The notes below the pieces were generated by a model. It was given only the letters and a program-made list of their open reading frames with translations, did no database searches and was not told the DNA's origin. This document shows, in pieces, positions 21,224 through 32,156 of a stretch of DNA of 64,000 nt (position 1 is the stretch's first letter; each line of letters starts with the position of its first letter). A program made the translations under genes and the position numbers. This DNA is from Bufo bufo (taxonomy: Eukaryota > Chordata > Amphibia > Anura > Bufonidae): assembly GCF_905171765.1 (NCBI RefSeq), contig NC_053392.1, positions 412,228,299 to 412,292,298 on the forward strand, read 5' to 3'.

Positions 21224-21919
21224 CAGGGCCGGTGCAAGGATTTTTGCCAACACAAGCAAAGCTAAATTTTGCCCCCCCCCCCCCTCGCAGCTCACCTGGC
21301 CCTGGTACCGTCTGCAGCAGCTGGCTTCTCCTCTGTGTGGTCCTGGTATCTTCTCTCTGCTTCAGACAATCACTAGTTTGAGGACCGTATTTTTCGCCCT
21401 CTAAGACACACCTAGGTTTTAGAGGAGGATAATAAGAAAAAATATTTTCCATTACACCTCAGGTCAGACCAGCAATCAGACCCCCAATGTTAATCAGACC
21501 TCAGATCAGACCCCAATCAGACCCCCAATGTTAATCAGACCTCAGATCAGACCCCCATGTCAGATATCAGCCCCCATTCATCAGCCCCCCATGTCGGCCA
21601 TCATGCCGTCATGACAGCCATTAGCCCCCCCATGTCAGCCATCAGCCCCCATCCATCAGCCCCCCATGTCAGCCATCATGCCCCCATGTCAGCCATCATG
21701 CCCCCATGTAAGCCATCATGCCCCCATGTCAGCCATCATGCCCCCATGTCACATTTCTCCCACTCCATGTCAAATCACCCCCCTATGTCACATCAGCCCT
21801 CCATGTCACATCAGCCCTCCATGTCACATTTCTCCCCCTCCATGTCACATTTTTCCGCCCTCCCCCAGGGTGCGCCCTAAGGCAGCCGCTTGGTTTGCCT
21901 TATGGTAGCACCGGCCCTG
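21224..21919. mobile_element. Non-autonomous hAT element, 696 bp
   Basis: Termini CAGGGCCGGTGCAAGG (21224) and gcaccggccctg (21919) are inverted repeats, flanked by a perfect 8-bp TSD cccacatt (21216-21223 and 21920-21927). No transposase is present. Inside are a C-run (21265-21282), a fragment tatttttcgccctctaag that looks like another repeat, and a C-rich minisatellite. Confidence 0.92.
21460..21870. repeat. C-rich minisatellite in the 696-bp hAT
   Basis: Short tandem variants of atcagaccccc (21460-21560), then catgtcagccatcatgcccc and catgtcacatcagccctc (21560-21860). Frames seen here come only from the repeat periodicity. Confidence 0.85.
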
Positions 21920-21946
21920 CCCACATTATACAACCACTGTCCAGGG

Positions 21947-23903
21947 CAAGTGCGTTGATAGGGTCTCAAAAGATCCAGGGTCCAAGCCCCAATGAATATT
22001 GCCCAATTCTTTAAGTTCACCCTCCCCCACACACCACATTTTACTGTATTTGCTATAATGCAGCACATACATTTCACATCCAGTGCCTCCCAGGTGACGT
22101 CTTTTCTGATGTAGATCTTCTCTGTCATCATCTTCTGCATTCGGACCAGACAACTTCTTTCAACTGCGCCTCATCTCTGCAGAGTTTGACACACAGACAT
22201 CTTAGCTTCCTCACTTTTCTATCATCATCCCCAACCTGTCCCAATAGTGTTATCTTGCTGCTCGCTGTGCTCACACATACACCCAAAAACTAACCTGAAG
22301 AAAACTTTGTGCCATACCGATAGTTCCCTCCCCATAGTAATAGTGTTCCTCAGTCCCACCAATAGTAATTCCCTTCTAGAATGCCCTCATTAGTAATACT
22401 GCCCTCCTACGGTGCCCCAACAGTGATAATGCCTCCATTAGTAGAAGAGTCCTCCAGTATTAATAATGACCTCACACAGGCCCCAGTAGAAATAAGGCCC
22501 CCCCCTATTGTTCCCCCAGTGGTAATAAAGCTCTCTACAGACCCCTCAGTAGTAATAAGTCCCCCCATAGTGCTCTTAGTAGAAATAAGTTGGATCTATA
22601 CATCACTCCTGTAGAGCCCGAGTAGGAATAAGAGCACCCATGAAGTCCACTGTATTTAAAATGCCCCTACAGTTGCCCCAGTATTTATATTGCCTGCTAA
22701 AGTTATAATGCTTACCCTGAAGTGCCCGAGTAATTATAATGCCCCCTGCATTGCCCCCTGTAGTTATTTTATTCCCTTTAGTGTCCTCAGCTTTTCCACC
22801 ATACAGTTCTATGTAAATTTCCCTCCGCCATAGAGTCCCATGTAAATAACATCACCCCCTCCCCAGCGACTTCCAACATACAGTCCAATAAAAATAACAT
22901 CACTCCCTCCCTCAGCACCTCCAACATTCAGTCCCATAGAAATAACATCACTCCCTCTCACAGCTGACATCAACATACAGTCCAATTAAAATAACATCGC
23001 CCCCTCCCACAGCCCCCTTCAATTATACAGTCCCATGTAAATAACAACCCTCTCTATCTCCACCCTCCTCCAAAATACAGTCCCATGTAAATAACATCAC
23101 TTCCCTCTCTTCAGCCCCTCCAATATACAGTCCCATGTAAATAATATCACCCCCTCCCCAGCTGCCTTCAACATACAGTCCTATGTAAATAATATCATCC
23201 CCTCCCTAGCCGCCTCCAATGTGCAATCCCATGTAAACAACATCACCACCTCAACATCACCCCCTCAACATTCAGTTACATGTAAATAACATCACTCCCT
23301 CCCCCAGCCGCCTTCAACATGGAGTTCCATGTAATTAACATTGCCCCCTTGACATTCAGTCCCATGTGAATAACATCACTCCCTCCCACAGCCACCATCA
23401 ACACAATGTCCTATTTAAATAACATCACTCCCTCCCCCAGCCGCCTTTAACATGGAGTCCTAGGTAAATAACATTGCCCCTTCAACATTTAGTCCCATAT
23501 AAATAACATCACTTCAGCCCCTCCATTCAGCCCTAACATACAGTCCCAGTTAAATAACCACAACTCCCAGCATTACTCTGCCTCTCACACTGAGTAATGT
23601 ATCCCTTCACTTACCTCTGAGACACACCTCACCACAGCTTCTTCCCCAGGACTTCTCTTCACTGCTGAGCGCCATCATCTCCTGCACTGGTCACAAGATG
23701 GTGACATAATCGCAGGTCCTTCTCAACCACTGCCTTCAGCGCTGATCATATAGACTGTGATGTCATCACAGGTCCTTCAGCTCTTTCAGAACAATAGATT
23801 CAATTGTATTGCCATCCAGAGGACAGCAATACAGTTGTATCTATCTGGCAGGCAGTACATTCATGGCCCAAGCCCCAAATGTTTTAACCTAGCAATGCCC
23901 CTG
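21947..23903. mobile_element. Non-autonomous hAT element, 1957 bp
   Basis: The left end is CAAGTGCGTTGATAGG at 21947 and the right end is cctagcaatgcccctg at 23903, imperfect inverted repeats. The 8-bp TSD gtccaggg is perfect (21939-21946 and 23904-23911). The interior has no transposase and consists of degenerate short tandem repeats. It is inserted only 27 bp from the neighbouring 696-bp hAT, in the same strip of Gypsy-A. Confidence 0.9.
22340..23560. repeat. Degenerate tandem repeats in the 1957-bp hAT
   Basis: Blocks of about 30 bp (agtaataatgccccc) give way to blocks of 40-50 bp (acatacagtcccatgtaaat followed by aacatcactccctccc) repeated about fifteen times. Confidence 0.85.
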
Positions 23904-24935
23904 GTCCAGGGTAATCTCTGTGCAGTGGTGGTAAAAGGGTGCTAACTGGGACCTGTGCTTGAAGCTCCATCCACGCTGAGCAGCTAAATAAACCTGGGAA
24001 AGAATGGGGTCCTTCCTAGTCTCCCTCCGAATCTGTCCTACAGTAAATGGGAGATTCTCAAATTGTGTGAGAGCAAACAAGCCATGAGTCTGGCAATGGC
24101 AGCCTTGATAACCTATCAGCAATAGCATTAGGATATGTGCATTAAACTAAATTTTGTATTTGTGTCCTCCAAGAAACAATGCCCTTCCCTGAATATGTGC
24201 AGCAGCTGTTAGTGGAATACCCTTTTGTGGGTTAAAAATGGAGACCAAGGGTTGATGATCAGTAGCAAGGATAAATTCTCTTCCATCGAAATATTGGTTG
24301 AATTGTTTTACTTCCCAGACAAGACTTAGGGCCTCCTTAACAATCTGTGTATTTTTTTTCCAGTAGTAAGTAAAAGAAGCAAAAGCTACAGGTCTTTCAC
24401 TTCCATCTTTCATTATATGTGACAAAGCTGCACCAACGCATCACAAGCTAATGGTATGGGTAAGTTGAGGTCATAGTGTGTTAATACGGTATCAGATGTA
24501 ACTAGCCTCTTTTCTTCTTTTAAAGGCCAATTCACAATTTTGAGTTCATTTCCAGGGCCTTCCTTTTTTTAGCAAACCATTTTGATGGATGCAACACAGA
24601 GGTTTGGTAGGAACCGATTGTAGTAGTTTATGAATCCCAAAAAGGAGCCTAGCTATGACACATTCTGGGGTCTTGGTACATTCAACACAGTTTGGACCTT
24701 CTCTGGGCACTTTTGTCAGCCTTGTGCATCAACAGTAATGCCGAATTTAAAGAATTTACACTTATCATGATGAGCCCCAAGTCCATACTCTTCTAATTGT
24801 GTAAGGGCAGTTTTGAGATTTTGCAGATGCATCTCATTGTTTTCTCCAGTAACAATGTCATCCAAAAAGCATTGGGTCCTTGGACAGCCTTGTAATACCT
24901 GATCTATGGCTCTTTGCCAGATTGCTGAAGCAAAG
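23904..24935 (-). pseudogene. Gypsy-A reverse transcriptase end and RNase H
   Basis: Minus strand from 24935: RT palm AIWQRAIDQVLQG, then CFLDDIV with the catalytic Asp pair (about 24856-24870), the thumb (FGITVDAQG, FLGFINYYNRF), RNase H (ERPVAFASFTYYWKKN, LATDHQPLV at 24147-24425) and the tether to the integrase (LPFTVGQIRRETRKDP, EITLDQG at 23889-24128). Many stops and shifts are present. Its 5' continuation lies at 29879, beyond the inserted chromovirus, and its 3' continuation beyond the two hAT elements. Confidence 0.85.
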
Positions 24936-25626
24936 TGTAACGGTCACGTCCACACACACACAGGGGGAAGGATAGTGACCACTGCGCTCCACCCTCACCC
25001 CTGGCCCTGCCTACTTGCCTCACGAGTCCTGATGACAGGGGACAACTGGATGACAGTCCCTAACTTAGGATACGTGCAGGGAAGACAGACAAGACAAAAT
25101 ACGGAACATGAACGGACCGGGTCAGAACCAAAAGAGCTACGCAGTACAAAGGATAAAGCAAAGAATGGTCAGGAGAAGCCGGGGTCAAATACCAGGAGAG
25201 TAGAGAAGTACAAGAGGAGTCCAAAGAGAGTAGTCAGGTGGGAGCCGAGGTCACAATACCAGAACGGATGTGCAGTACAGGAGGAGCAGGCAAAGGATCG
25301 TCAGGGAACGGAATCAGGTGAGTATTCAGTAGTCCAACAAATAGCCAGGAACCTAGAAATTAACAGGCAATCTGTGGCTAGCAGGCTGCCTGTATTTATA
25401 GTGGGGAGTGAGGGTTATGTGACGTGGCCAGCGTCACATGACCGACAGACCAACCAGTCGAGCACCGAGTGATCAGCTCGGCGCTCAAGGCAGACTTAGG
25501 AGCAGGAAGCCACCCAGCAGTAAAGCCGCCCTGGGAATGAGGTCAAACACAGATCCTCATCCCCAAAGCTAAGCAACAGTTCTGCGGGCAATGGGGGACC
25601 GAGTGCACCTTCGGAACCCTGTTACA
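24936..25626 (-). repeat. Chromovirus 3' LTR
   Basis: 691 bp, TG...CA in plus orientation, with the inverted pair tgtaacg/cgttaca-like ends. For a minus-strand element this is the downstream LTR. The pol remnant starts directly inside it. Confidence 0.93.
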
Positions 25627-26207
25627 GTACCCCCCCTTTTACGAGGGGCCACTGGACCCAAGACTTCAGGCGATGGCTTTTCAGGGTGTTCTAAATGAAA
25701 TTTACGAACCAGTCTAGGAGCATGAAGCTCCCTGGCAGGTACCCAAGATCTCTCTTCAGGTCCATACCCCTTCCAGTGAATCAGGTACTGTAAGGAGTTA
25801 CGCACCTTCCTGACATCCACTATTTTAGACACGACATACTCGACAGCATCATTAACAAGAACCGGCAGAGGCGAGGCTTTCGATGGTACTACCAGTTCAA
25901 AATATTTTTTAAGTAGAGATTTATGGAACACATTATGAATGTAGAATGACTCGGGTAGCTGCAACCTAAATGATACCGGGTTAATCACCTCCGTGATCTT
26001 ATATGGTCCAATAAAACGAGGAGCAAATTTTCTAGAAGCTACCTTGAGAGATAGATTCTTGGAGGACAACCATACTTTATCCCCAACCTGAAAGTTCACC
26101 CCCCTTGAACGTCTCCTATCGGCCTTGAGTTTTTGAGAACTTTGAGCCTTTCCTAGGTGTCTTAGACCTGGCACAAACCTCACAGACTGACACGTAGGAC
26201 TTGACAT
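25569..26207 (-). pseudogene. Chromovirus integrase C-terminus with chromodomain
   Basis: The frame carries the integrase C-terminal part (FQVGDKVWLSSKNLSLK, RFIGPYKITEVINPVSF) and a chromodomain (EYVVSKIVDVRKVRNSLQYL then HWKGYGPEERSWVPARELH). Chromodomains tether integration to modified chromatin, and this domain looks intact. The reading frame ends inside the 3' LTR. Upstream it joins directly to the sequence after the integrase zinc finger, so the DDE core is missing; compare the core of the related element at 41040-41440. Confidence 0.9.
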
Positions 26208-28079
26208 CCCTGGTCAGAGTGGGCCACCAATAAAATCTAGAAACCAGATCCTTAGTGCCCTCAACACCCGGATGTCCACAAAAGGCAGAATCGTGACACT
26301 CACCCAACAGCTGGAGACAAAATTGTACGGGAACAAACAACTTATCTGTTGGGGTGGATGCCGGTGCCAGATGTTGTTCAGCCTTAATGCGAGCCGAGAT
26401 ATCCTGGGTTAGAGCCGCTAAGAAGATGTTTGCTGGTAGGATGGATTCAGGTGGCGTCTCAGTGGGTTGAAAAGCATGGAAGCTCCGAGATAATGCGTCT
26501 TCCTTCACATTTTTACTTCCCGGCCTGAACGTAATGGAGAAATCAAAACGGGTAAAAAACAGAGCCCATCGGGCTTGTCGGGGATTCAACCTCTTAGCAG
26601 ACTCGAGAAACATTAGGTTTTTATGATCAGTGACAACCGCTACTCAATGCCTTGCCCCCTCCAAAAAATGTCTCCACTCCTCAAATGCCCATTTAATAGC
26701 CAGCAGCTCCCTATTCCCTATGCCGTATTTTCTCTCCGTGGGAGAGAATTTCTTAGAGAAGAAGGCACACGGTCTCAGGTTAGTGAGGCTAGCAGGACCT
26801 TGTGAAAGGACTGCTCCTGCGCCGTCCTCGGACGCATCCACCTCCACAATAAAGGGTCTCTCCTGATCAGGCTGAATCAGAATGGGAGAGCTACTAAATG
26901 CCTTTTTTAATGTTTCAAATGAAGAAATGGCCTTGGTAGACAAATTCTCCAAATCCGCCCCTTTCTTAGTAAGGTTGGTCAATGGCTTAGCAATTAGAGA
27001 AAAATTCAAGATAAATTTACGGTAGTAATTAGCGAAACCCAAAAACCGTTGTAAAGCCTTTAAGGATGAAGGCCTTACCCATTCCTTAATTGCTAAAACC
27101 TTACCAGGATCCATCTTAAAGGCATGAGGAGTCAACACATGCCCTAGAAACAGTATCTCCTGTACACCAAAGACACATTTCTCTTGCTTAGCGGATAGCT
27201 GGTTTTCCCTCAACACCTCTAATACTTGTTTGACATGAGACACATGAGACTCGAAATCAGGAGAGAATATCAAAATGTCGTCAAGATAGACAATAATAAA
27301 TTTAGAACTCCCTAAGAATATCGTTCATTAAGTTTTGGAACACAGCTGGGGCATTGCTGAGTCCAAAAGGCATCACCTGATATTCAAAGTGTCCTATCGG
27401 AGTATTGAACGCTGTCTTCCATTCGTCTCCCTCCTTGATTCGGATTAGATTGTATGCCCCTTTCAGGTCAATCTTGGAAAACCAGGTTGCCCCCAAAACC
27501 TGGTTAAATAAATCCAGAATCAATGAGAGAGAGTATCTATTTTGGACATTTTATTTATTTAATCTCTGGTAATCAATACAAGGCCTAAGACCACCATCTT
27601 TCTTTTTAACAAAGAAAAACCCTGCTCCCATAGGAGAGACTGAAGGTCTAATATGCCCTTTAGCAAGGCTCTCCTAATATAATCTTCCATAGCCTTGCGT
27701 TCGGGCCCTGAAAGATTATAAATTCGACCTTTAGGAAATTTGGCACCCTCAATTAGCTCTATGGCGCAATCATAAGGTCTATGGGGGGTAGAACCTCGGG
27801 AGTAAGGGACGAGAACACATCAGAATATTCCTTAATAACAGAGGGTAATGTATTAGACCTTACTGAAACCCCAGCCTGGACCACGGACAAGCATGAGTCA
27901 CACTTAGGTCCCCATTTCACCAACTCTCCTTTGGACCAATCAATTGTGGGGTTATGTAAACGGAGCCAAGGCAACCCTAGTACCACCTCAACTGGTAGTT
28001 TCTCCAGGACTAGAAGAGAACATCTCTCAGAGTGGCACACACCCACGGACAGAGAAATTTCAGAGGTACATGACCTCAC
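26116..28079 (-). pseudogene. Chromovirus pol: protease end, RT, RNase H, integrase zinc finger
   Basis: Successive minus-strand frames give the protease tail and RT entry (VVLGLPWLRLHNPTIDW, 27759-28079); RT motif [19 protein letters not shown] and motif [14 protein letters not shown] (27302-27523); the VYLDDILIF box across a frameshift near 27290; the thumb and RNase H (FLGFANYYRKF, VEVDASEDGAGAVLSQ, KKFSPTERKYGIGNRELLAI, 26644-27273); and the connection plus integrase HHCC finger (GHPGVEGTKDLVSRFYWWP, CEVCARSK, 26116-26613). Breaks lie at about 27700-27560 (5' RT, with stops), 27290 and 26630. Catalytic residues of RT and protease are kept, but the ORF is not continuous. Confidence 0.88.
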
Positions 28080-28090
28080 CGTACCACCAA

Positions 28091-29155
28091 TCAGGGAGTA
28101 GCATCAATAGCCATGACATGGATAGGTGTAGGTAAAGCAAACATTGGAATACCCAATTTACTAGCAAACTCAAAGTCAATAAAGCTGGCCGCTGAACCGG
28201 AATCAATAAAAGCCTTACCCGGCCACTTATTAACCCCCAGAGAAATTGTTATGGGTACCAAAAGCTTACCTTTAGATAAATCAGGGTGTACCTGGTCTTT
28301 AGGTTGTCTTGCCTTAGGAGACTTGTCAGAGAGGACCCTCTTAGGACACTTGTTGATCCAATGGCCAGGATCTCCACAGTAGAAGCACTCTCCGTATCTG
28401 CGACGAAGATTACCCCGGGTCATGCCAACCTGCATGGGTTCCTCAGTGGAGACCTCAGTGTTGTCCCTGGAAAAGGCCTCTGGCTGGACCACCATCTGAG
28501 AACAGAACTGTCGTTCTTGTCGTCTCTCTCTAACTCGTCTCTCAAGTTGGACAACTAGGGTCATCATCTCCTCTAAGATCTCAGAAATTTGGTAATTGAC
28601 TAATAGATCTTTTAAATTATCAGATAGACCAGACCTAAACTGACTCTTCAGGGCTGGCTCATTCCATCCTGAGGGGACACACCACCGTCTGAATTGGGTG
28701 CAATACTCCTCCGCAGGGAGATGGCCCTGAACCAGTGCCCTAAGAGCCGTCTCGGCTACCAGGGCCCTGCCTGGTTCGTCATAGAGGGTACCCAGGGCCT
28801 GAAAAAAAACCTCCACAGAAGTTAGACAACTGGCCCCAGGAGGTAACGAAAATGCCCAGTCCTGGGGATCACCTTGTAGTAGAGAAATGATAATCCCCAC
28901 GCGTTGGCTCTCGGGACCGGAGGACACGGGGCGCAAACGGAAGTAGAGTTTGCAATTCTCCTTAAAGGAGAGAAACCTCTTCCGGTCTCCAGAAAAGGGT
29001 TCTGGGAGCTTGATCTGGGGTTCAAAATGTGGACTGGAGGACAGAGGAGTGGAAGAACTTTGCCCTAACTCACAAGAACGGAGTTTCTCTCCTAGCTCCT
29101 GCACCCTCTGTGTCAAGTTAGAGACATGGTCAGTCAGGGTAGTAAGAGGATTCAT
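28091..29155 (-). CDS. Chromovirus Gag with start of protease
   Basis: Open from ATG at 29155, 29 bp inside the 5' LTR, for 354 codons. The order is an N-terminal coiled-coil-like stretch (LTTLTDHVSNLTQRVQELGE), the capsid (FSGDRKRFLSFKENCKLYF, QDWAFSLPPGA, EYCTQFRRWCVPSGWNEPAL), a CCHC zinc knuckle (CFYCGDPGHWINKC) and the protease active site FIDSGSAASFID. It packages element RNA and, after cleavage, forms the particle. The frame stops at 28091 within the protease (MAIDATP then stop), whereas relatives run on into pol. Gag itself is undamaged. Confidence 0.85.
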   Translation of the reverse strand: MNPLTTLTDHVSNLTQRVQELGEKLRSCELGQSSSTPLSSSPHFEPQIKLPEPFSGDRKRFLSFKENCKLYFRLRPVSSGPESQRVGIIISLLQGDPQDWAFSLPPGASCLTSVEVFFQALGTLYDEPGRALVAETALRALVQGHLPAEEYCTQFRRWCVPSGWNEPALKSQFRSGLSDNLKDLLVNYQISEILEEMMTLVVQLERRVRERRQERQFCSQMVVQPEAFSRDNTEVSTEEPMQVGMTRGNLRRRYGECFYCGDPGHWINKCPKRVLSDKSPKARQPKDQVHPDLSKGKLLVPITISLGVNKWPGKAFIDSGSAASFIDFEFASKLGIPMFALPTPIHVMAIDATP

Positions 29156-29183
29156 GATACAGTGGTTATTGGGCCTGTTAATC

Positions 29184-29873
29184 TGTAACGGTCACGTCCA
29201 CACACACACAGGGGGAAGGATAGTGACCACTGCGCTCCACCCTCACCCCTGGCCCTGCCTACTTGCCTCACGAGTCCTGATGACAGGGGACAACTGGACG
29301 ACAGTCCCTAACTTAGGATACATGCAGGGAAGACAGACAAGACAAAATACAGAACATGAACGGACCGGGTCAGAACCAAGAGAGCTACGCAGTACAAAGG
29401 GTAAAGCAAAGAATGGTCAGGAGAAGCCGGGGTCAAATACCAGGAGAGTAGAGAAGTACAAGAGGAGTCCAAGAGATTAGTCAGGTGGGAGCCGAGGTCA
29501 CAATACCAGGACGGATGTGCAGTTCAGGAGGAGCAGGCAAAGGATCGTCAGGGAACGGAATCAGGTGAGTATTCAGTAGTCCAACAAATAGCCAGGAACC
29601 TAGAAATTAACAGGCAACCTGTTGCTAGCAGGCTGCCTGTATTTATAGTGGGGAGTGAGGGTCATGTGACGTGGCCAGCGTCACGTGACCGACAGACCAA
29701 CCAGTTGAGCACTGAGTGATCAGCTCGGCGCTCAAGGCAGACTTAGGAGCAGGGAGCCACCCAGCAGTAAAGCCGCCCTGGGAATGAGGTCAAACACAGA
29801 TCCTCATTCCCAAAGCTAAGCAACAGTTCTGTGGGCAATGGGGGACCAAATGCACCTTCGGAACCCCGTTACA
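29184..29873 (-). repeat. Chromovirus 5' LTR
   Basis: 690 bp, matching 24936-25626 with about twenty differences. It precedes gag on the minus strand. The 28 bp between LTR and gag ATG show no clear match to a tRNA primer site; related chromoviruses self-prime. Confidence 0.93.
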
Positions 29874-29878
29874 CAAAG

Positions 29879-30408
29879 GCAACGCGAACACCAGTCTACT
29901 ATAACAATATAATTTATTTTTGAGTATTTAATGTGAGGAATACTTTAGTCTTCCTCCATTTCTATTTTTTGCTAAATAATTTTCCACCAGATAGGTAGGG
30001 GTTTGCAAAAAATATCCTCAATTTTTGGTAGTGTATTGTTCTGTTTGTAACATAGGATTAATAGTGATTTGAAATTACTACAGATTTGGCCAGTTCTCTT
30101 GGTTATTAGAACAGGAGTTGCTCATGGACTCCAGCCAACTTTGAACATAATACCTTCTGACTCCATTCTATACAACTCTTTGTCAACTTTGCCATGGATA
30201 GCATATGGAACAGGTCTAGCTTTATGAAATTTAGGACTGCTGTTTTCATGTAGTACAATGTTGCCTTTAATGTGTTTCAGTTTTCCAATATCATTTTGAA
30301 AAACATTTGCTGAATCTTTTAACAATTGTTTTAGTTCATTTAAAACAGATTCAGATATTGAGGACATTTCTTGTAGATTAGCCTCACTTTTTCAAGCCAG
30401 TCTCGACC
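29879..30408 (-). pseudogene. Gypsy-A reverse transcriptase, N-terminal part
   Basis: The minus strand shows the RT entry region (LKQLLKDSANVFQNDIGKLK, FHKARPVPYAIHGKVDKEL, 30122-30367) and then an eroded fingers and motif A region with many stops (TINPMLQTEQY is recognisable). It ends at the chromovirus TSD and resumes at 24935 with the palm. Confidence 0.83.
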
Positions 30409-30670
30409 CTATAAGGATGATGTGTTGGTATCAACAATATACAATTCCAAGTTGTGATGGTATTCCTTGTTAAAATTTACTTTTATAGTTATGGCTTCAG
30501 TAGGTACAATTTTGTCACCATTATAAGTTTTCAATTGAATATGTGTTGCTTTCAGCTTACAACTTGGAAAATATTGTGTAAAGTCACTCTGTGACATGAC
30601 GGACATGACAGAACCAGTGTCCAGTTCCATCCTTATAGTTTTACCATTTATTTTGAGAGTAACCCATATA
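30409..30670 (-). pseudogene. Gypsy-A protease
   Basis: Aspartic protease with LKINGKTIRMELDTGSVMSVM (active-site DTG at about 30614-30625) and LKTYNGDKIVPTEAITIKVN. The open frame appears to extend to 30726, but bases beyond 30670 are the Tc1 terminal repeat, so the real protein is cut there and continues at 32157. Confidence 0.83.
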
Positions 30671-32154
30671 CAGTGGGGGAAATAATTATTCTTTAAATAA
30701 AAGATAGCAACTGATTTGCATTTCATTGAGTGAAATAAGTATTTGAACCCCTACCAACCATTAAGAGTTCTGGCTCCCACAGAGTGGTTAGACACTTCTA
30801 CTCAATTAGTCACCCTCATTAAGGACACCTGTCTTAACTAGTCACCTGTATAAAAGACACCTGTCCACAGAATCAATCAATCAAGCAGACTCCAAACTCT
30901 CCAACATGGGAAAGACCAAAAAGCTGTCCAAGGATGTCAGAGACAAAATTGTAGACCTGCACAAGGCTGGAATGGGCTACAAAACCATTAGCAAGAAGCT
31001 GGGAGAGAAGGTGACAACTGTTGGTGCGATTGTTCGAAAATGGAAGGAGCACAAAATGACCATCAATCGACCTCGCTCTGGGGCTCCACGCAAGATCTCA
31101 CCTCGTGGGGTGTCAATGGTTCTGAGAAAGGTGAAAAAGCATCCTAGAACTACACGGGAGGAGTTAGTTAATGACCTCAAATTAGCAGGGACCACAGTCA
31201 CCAAGAAAACCATTGGAAACACATTACACCGCAATGGATTAAAATCCTGCAGGGCTCGCAAGGTCCCCCTGCTCAGGAAGGCACATGTGCAGGCCCGTCT
31301 GAAGTTTGCCAATGAACACCTGAATGATTCAGAGAGTGACTGGGAGAAGGTGCTGTGGTCTGATGAGACCAAAATAGAGCTCTTTGGCATTAACTCAACT
31401 CGCTGTGTTTGGAGGAAGAAAAATGCTGCCTATGACCCCCAAAACACCGTCCCCACCGTCAAGCATGGGGGTGGAAACATTTTGCTTTGGGGGTGTTTTT
31501 CTGCTAAGGGCACAGGACAACTTATTCGCATAAACGGGAAAATGGACGGAGCCATGTATCGTGAAATCCTGAGCGACAACCTCCTTCCCTCTGCCAGGAA
31601 ACTGAAAATGGGTCGTGGATGGGTGTTCCAGCACGACAATGACCCAAAACATACAGCAAAGGCAACAAAGGAGTGGCTCAAGAAGAAGCACATTAAGGTC
31701 ATGGAGTGGCCTAGTCAGTCTCCGGACCTTAATCCAATCGAAAACCTATGGAGGGAGCTCAAGCTCAGAGTTGCACAGAGACAGCCTCGAAACCTTAGGG
31801 ATTTAGAGATGATCTGCAAAGAGGAGTGGACCAACATTCCTCCTAAAATGTGCGCAAACTTGGTCATCAATTACAAGAAACGTTTGACCTCTGTGCTTGC
31901 AAACAAGGGTTTTTCCACCAAGTATTAAGTCTTTTTTTGTTAGAGGGTTCAAATACTTATTTCACTCAATGAAATGCAAATCAGTTGCTATCTTTTATTT
32001 AAAGTTATTTTTTCGATTTTCCTTTTGATGTGCTATCTGCCACTGTTACAATAAACCTACCATTGAAATGATACTGTTCTGAGACTTTTCATTTCTTTGT
32101 CATTGGACAAACTTACAAAATCAGTGAGGGGTCAAATAATTATTTCCCCCACTG
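30671..32154 (+). mobile_element. Tc1-like transposon, apparently intact
   Basis: Termini CAGTGGGGGAAATAATTATT (30671) and its inverted copy (to 32154) are flanked by TA on each side (30669-30670, 32155-32156). Inner inverted repeats (gcaactgatttgcatttc... near 30710 and its complement near 31970) lie about 40 bp and 150 bp from the two ends, an asymmetric inner/outer arrangement. At 1484 bp with a full-length transposase this is the best-preserved DNA transposon here. It interrupts Gypsy-A between gag and protease. Confidence 0.96.
30906..31928 (+). CDS. Tc1-like transposase, full length (340 aa, DD34E)
   Basis: Single uninterrupted ORF of 340 codons, the same length as Sleeping Beauty-type transposases. 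The order is a first helix-turn-helix (about 6-50), the linker with [10 protein letters not shown] (54-63), a second helix-turn-helix (about 66-112), then the DDE core. The catalytic triad is D153 (WSDETK), D244 (QHDNDPKHT) and E279 (NPIENLW), with 34 residues between D244 and E279. The glycine-rich strip [14 protein letters not shown] is intact. It cuts the element at its inverted repeats and inserts it at TA. With ends, TSD and ORF all intact, recent mobility is plausible. Whether the protein is active cannot be told from sequence alone. Confidence 0.97.
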   Translation: MGKTKKLSKDVRDKIVDLHKAGMGYKTISKKLGEKVTTVGAIVRKWKEHKMTINRPRSGAPRKISPRGVSMVLRKVKKHPRTTREELVNDLKLAGTTVTKKTIGNTLHRNGLKSCRARKVPLLRKAHVQARLKFANEHLNDSESDWEKVLWSDETKIELFGINSTRCVWRKKNAAYDPQNTVPTVKHGGGNILLWGCFSAKGTGQLIRINGKMDGAMYREILSDNLLPSARKLKMGRGWVFQHDNDPKHTAKATKEWLKKKHIKVMEWPSQSPDLNPIENLWRELKLRVAQRQPRNLRDLEMICKEEWTNIPPKMCANLVINYKKRLTSVLANKGFSTKY

Positions 32155-32156
32155 TA

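Larger units (their letters stand above)
24936..29873 (-). mobile_element. Chromovirus (Ty3/Gypsy) inserted in Gypsy-A
   Basis: LTRs at 24936-25626 and 29184-29873 begin TGTAACGGTCACG and end GTTACA in plus orientation. The 5-bp TSD caaag is perfect (24931-24935 and 29874-29878). Internal genes read on the minus strand: gag and start of protease, rest of protease, RT, RNase H, integrase zinc finger, chromodomain. The LTRs differ at roughly twenty positions by eye, so the insertion is not very recent. The integrase core is deleted and frames are broken. Confidence 0.95.

Noticed and set aside
21557..22014. Pro/His/Ser-rich frames resembling a repetitive secreted protein
   Set aside because: They lie in the C-rich minisatellite of a 696-bp hAT with perfect TSD; three frames are open at once, which points to low complexity rather than coding.
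25029..25060. Second hammerhead core (ctgatga in the chromovirus LTR)
   Set aside because: The box is followed by caggggacaactgg with no GAAA and no matching helix II or helix I.
24936..29873. Endogenous retrovirus with env
   Set aside because: The element has a chromodomain, a Gypsy-type gag and pol, and no room or sequence for an envelope gene.
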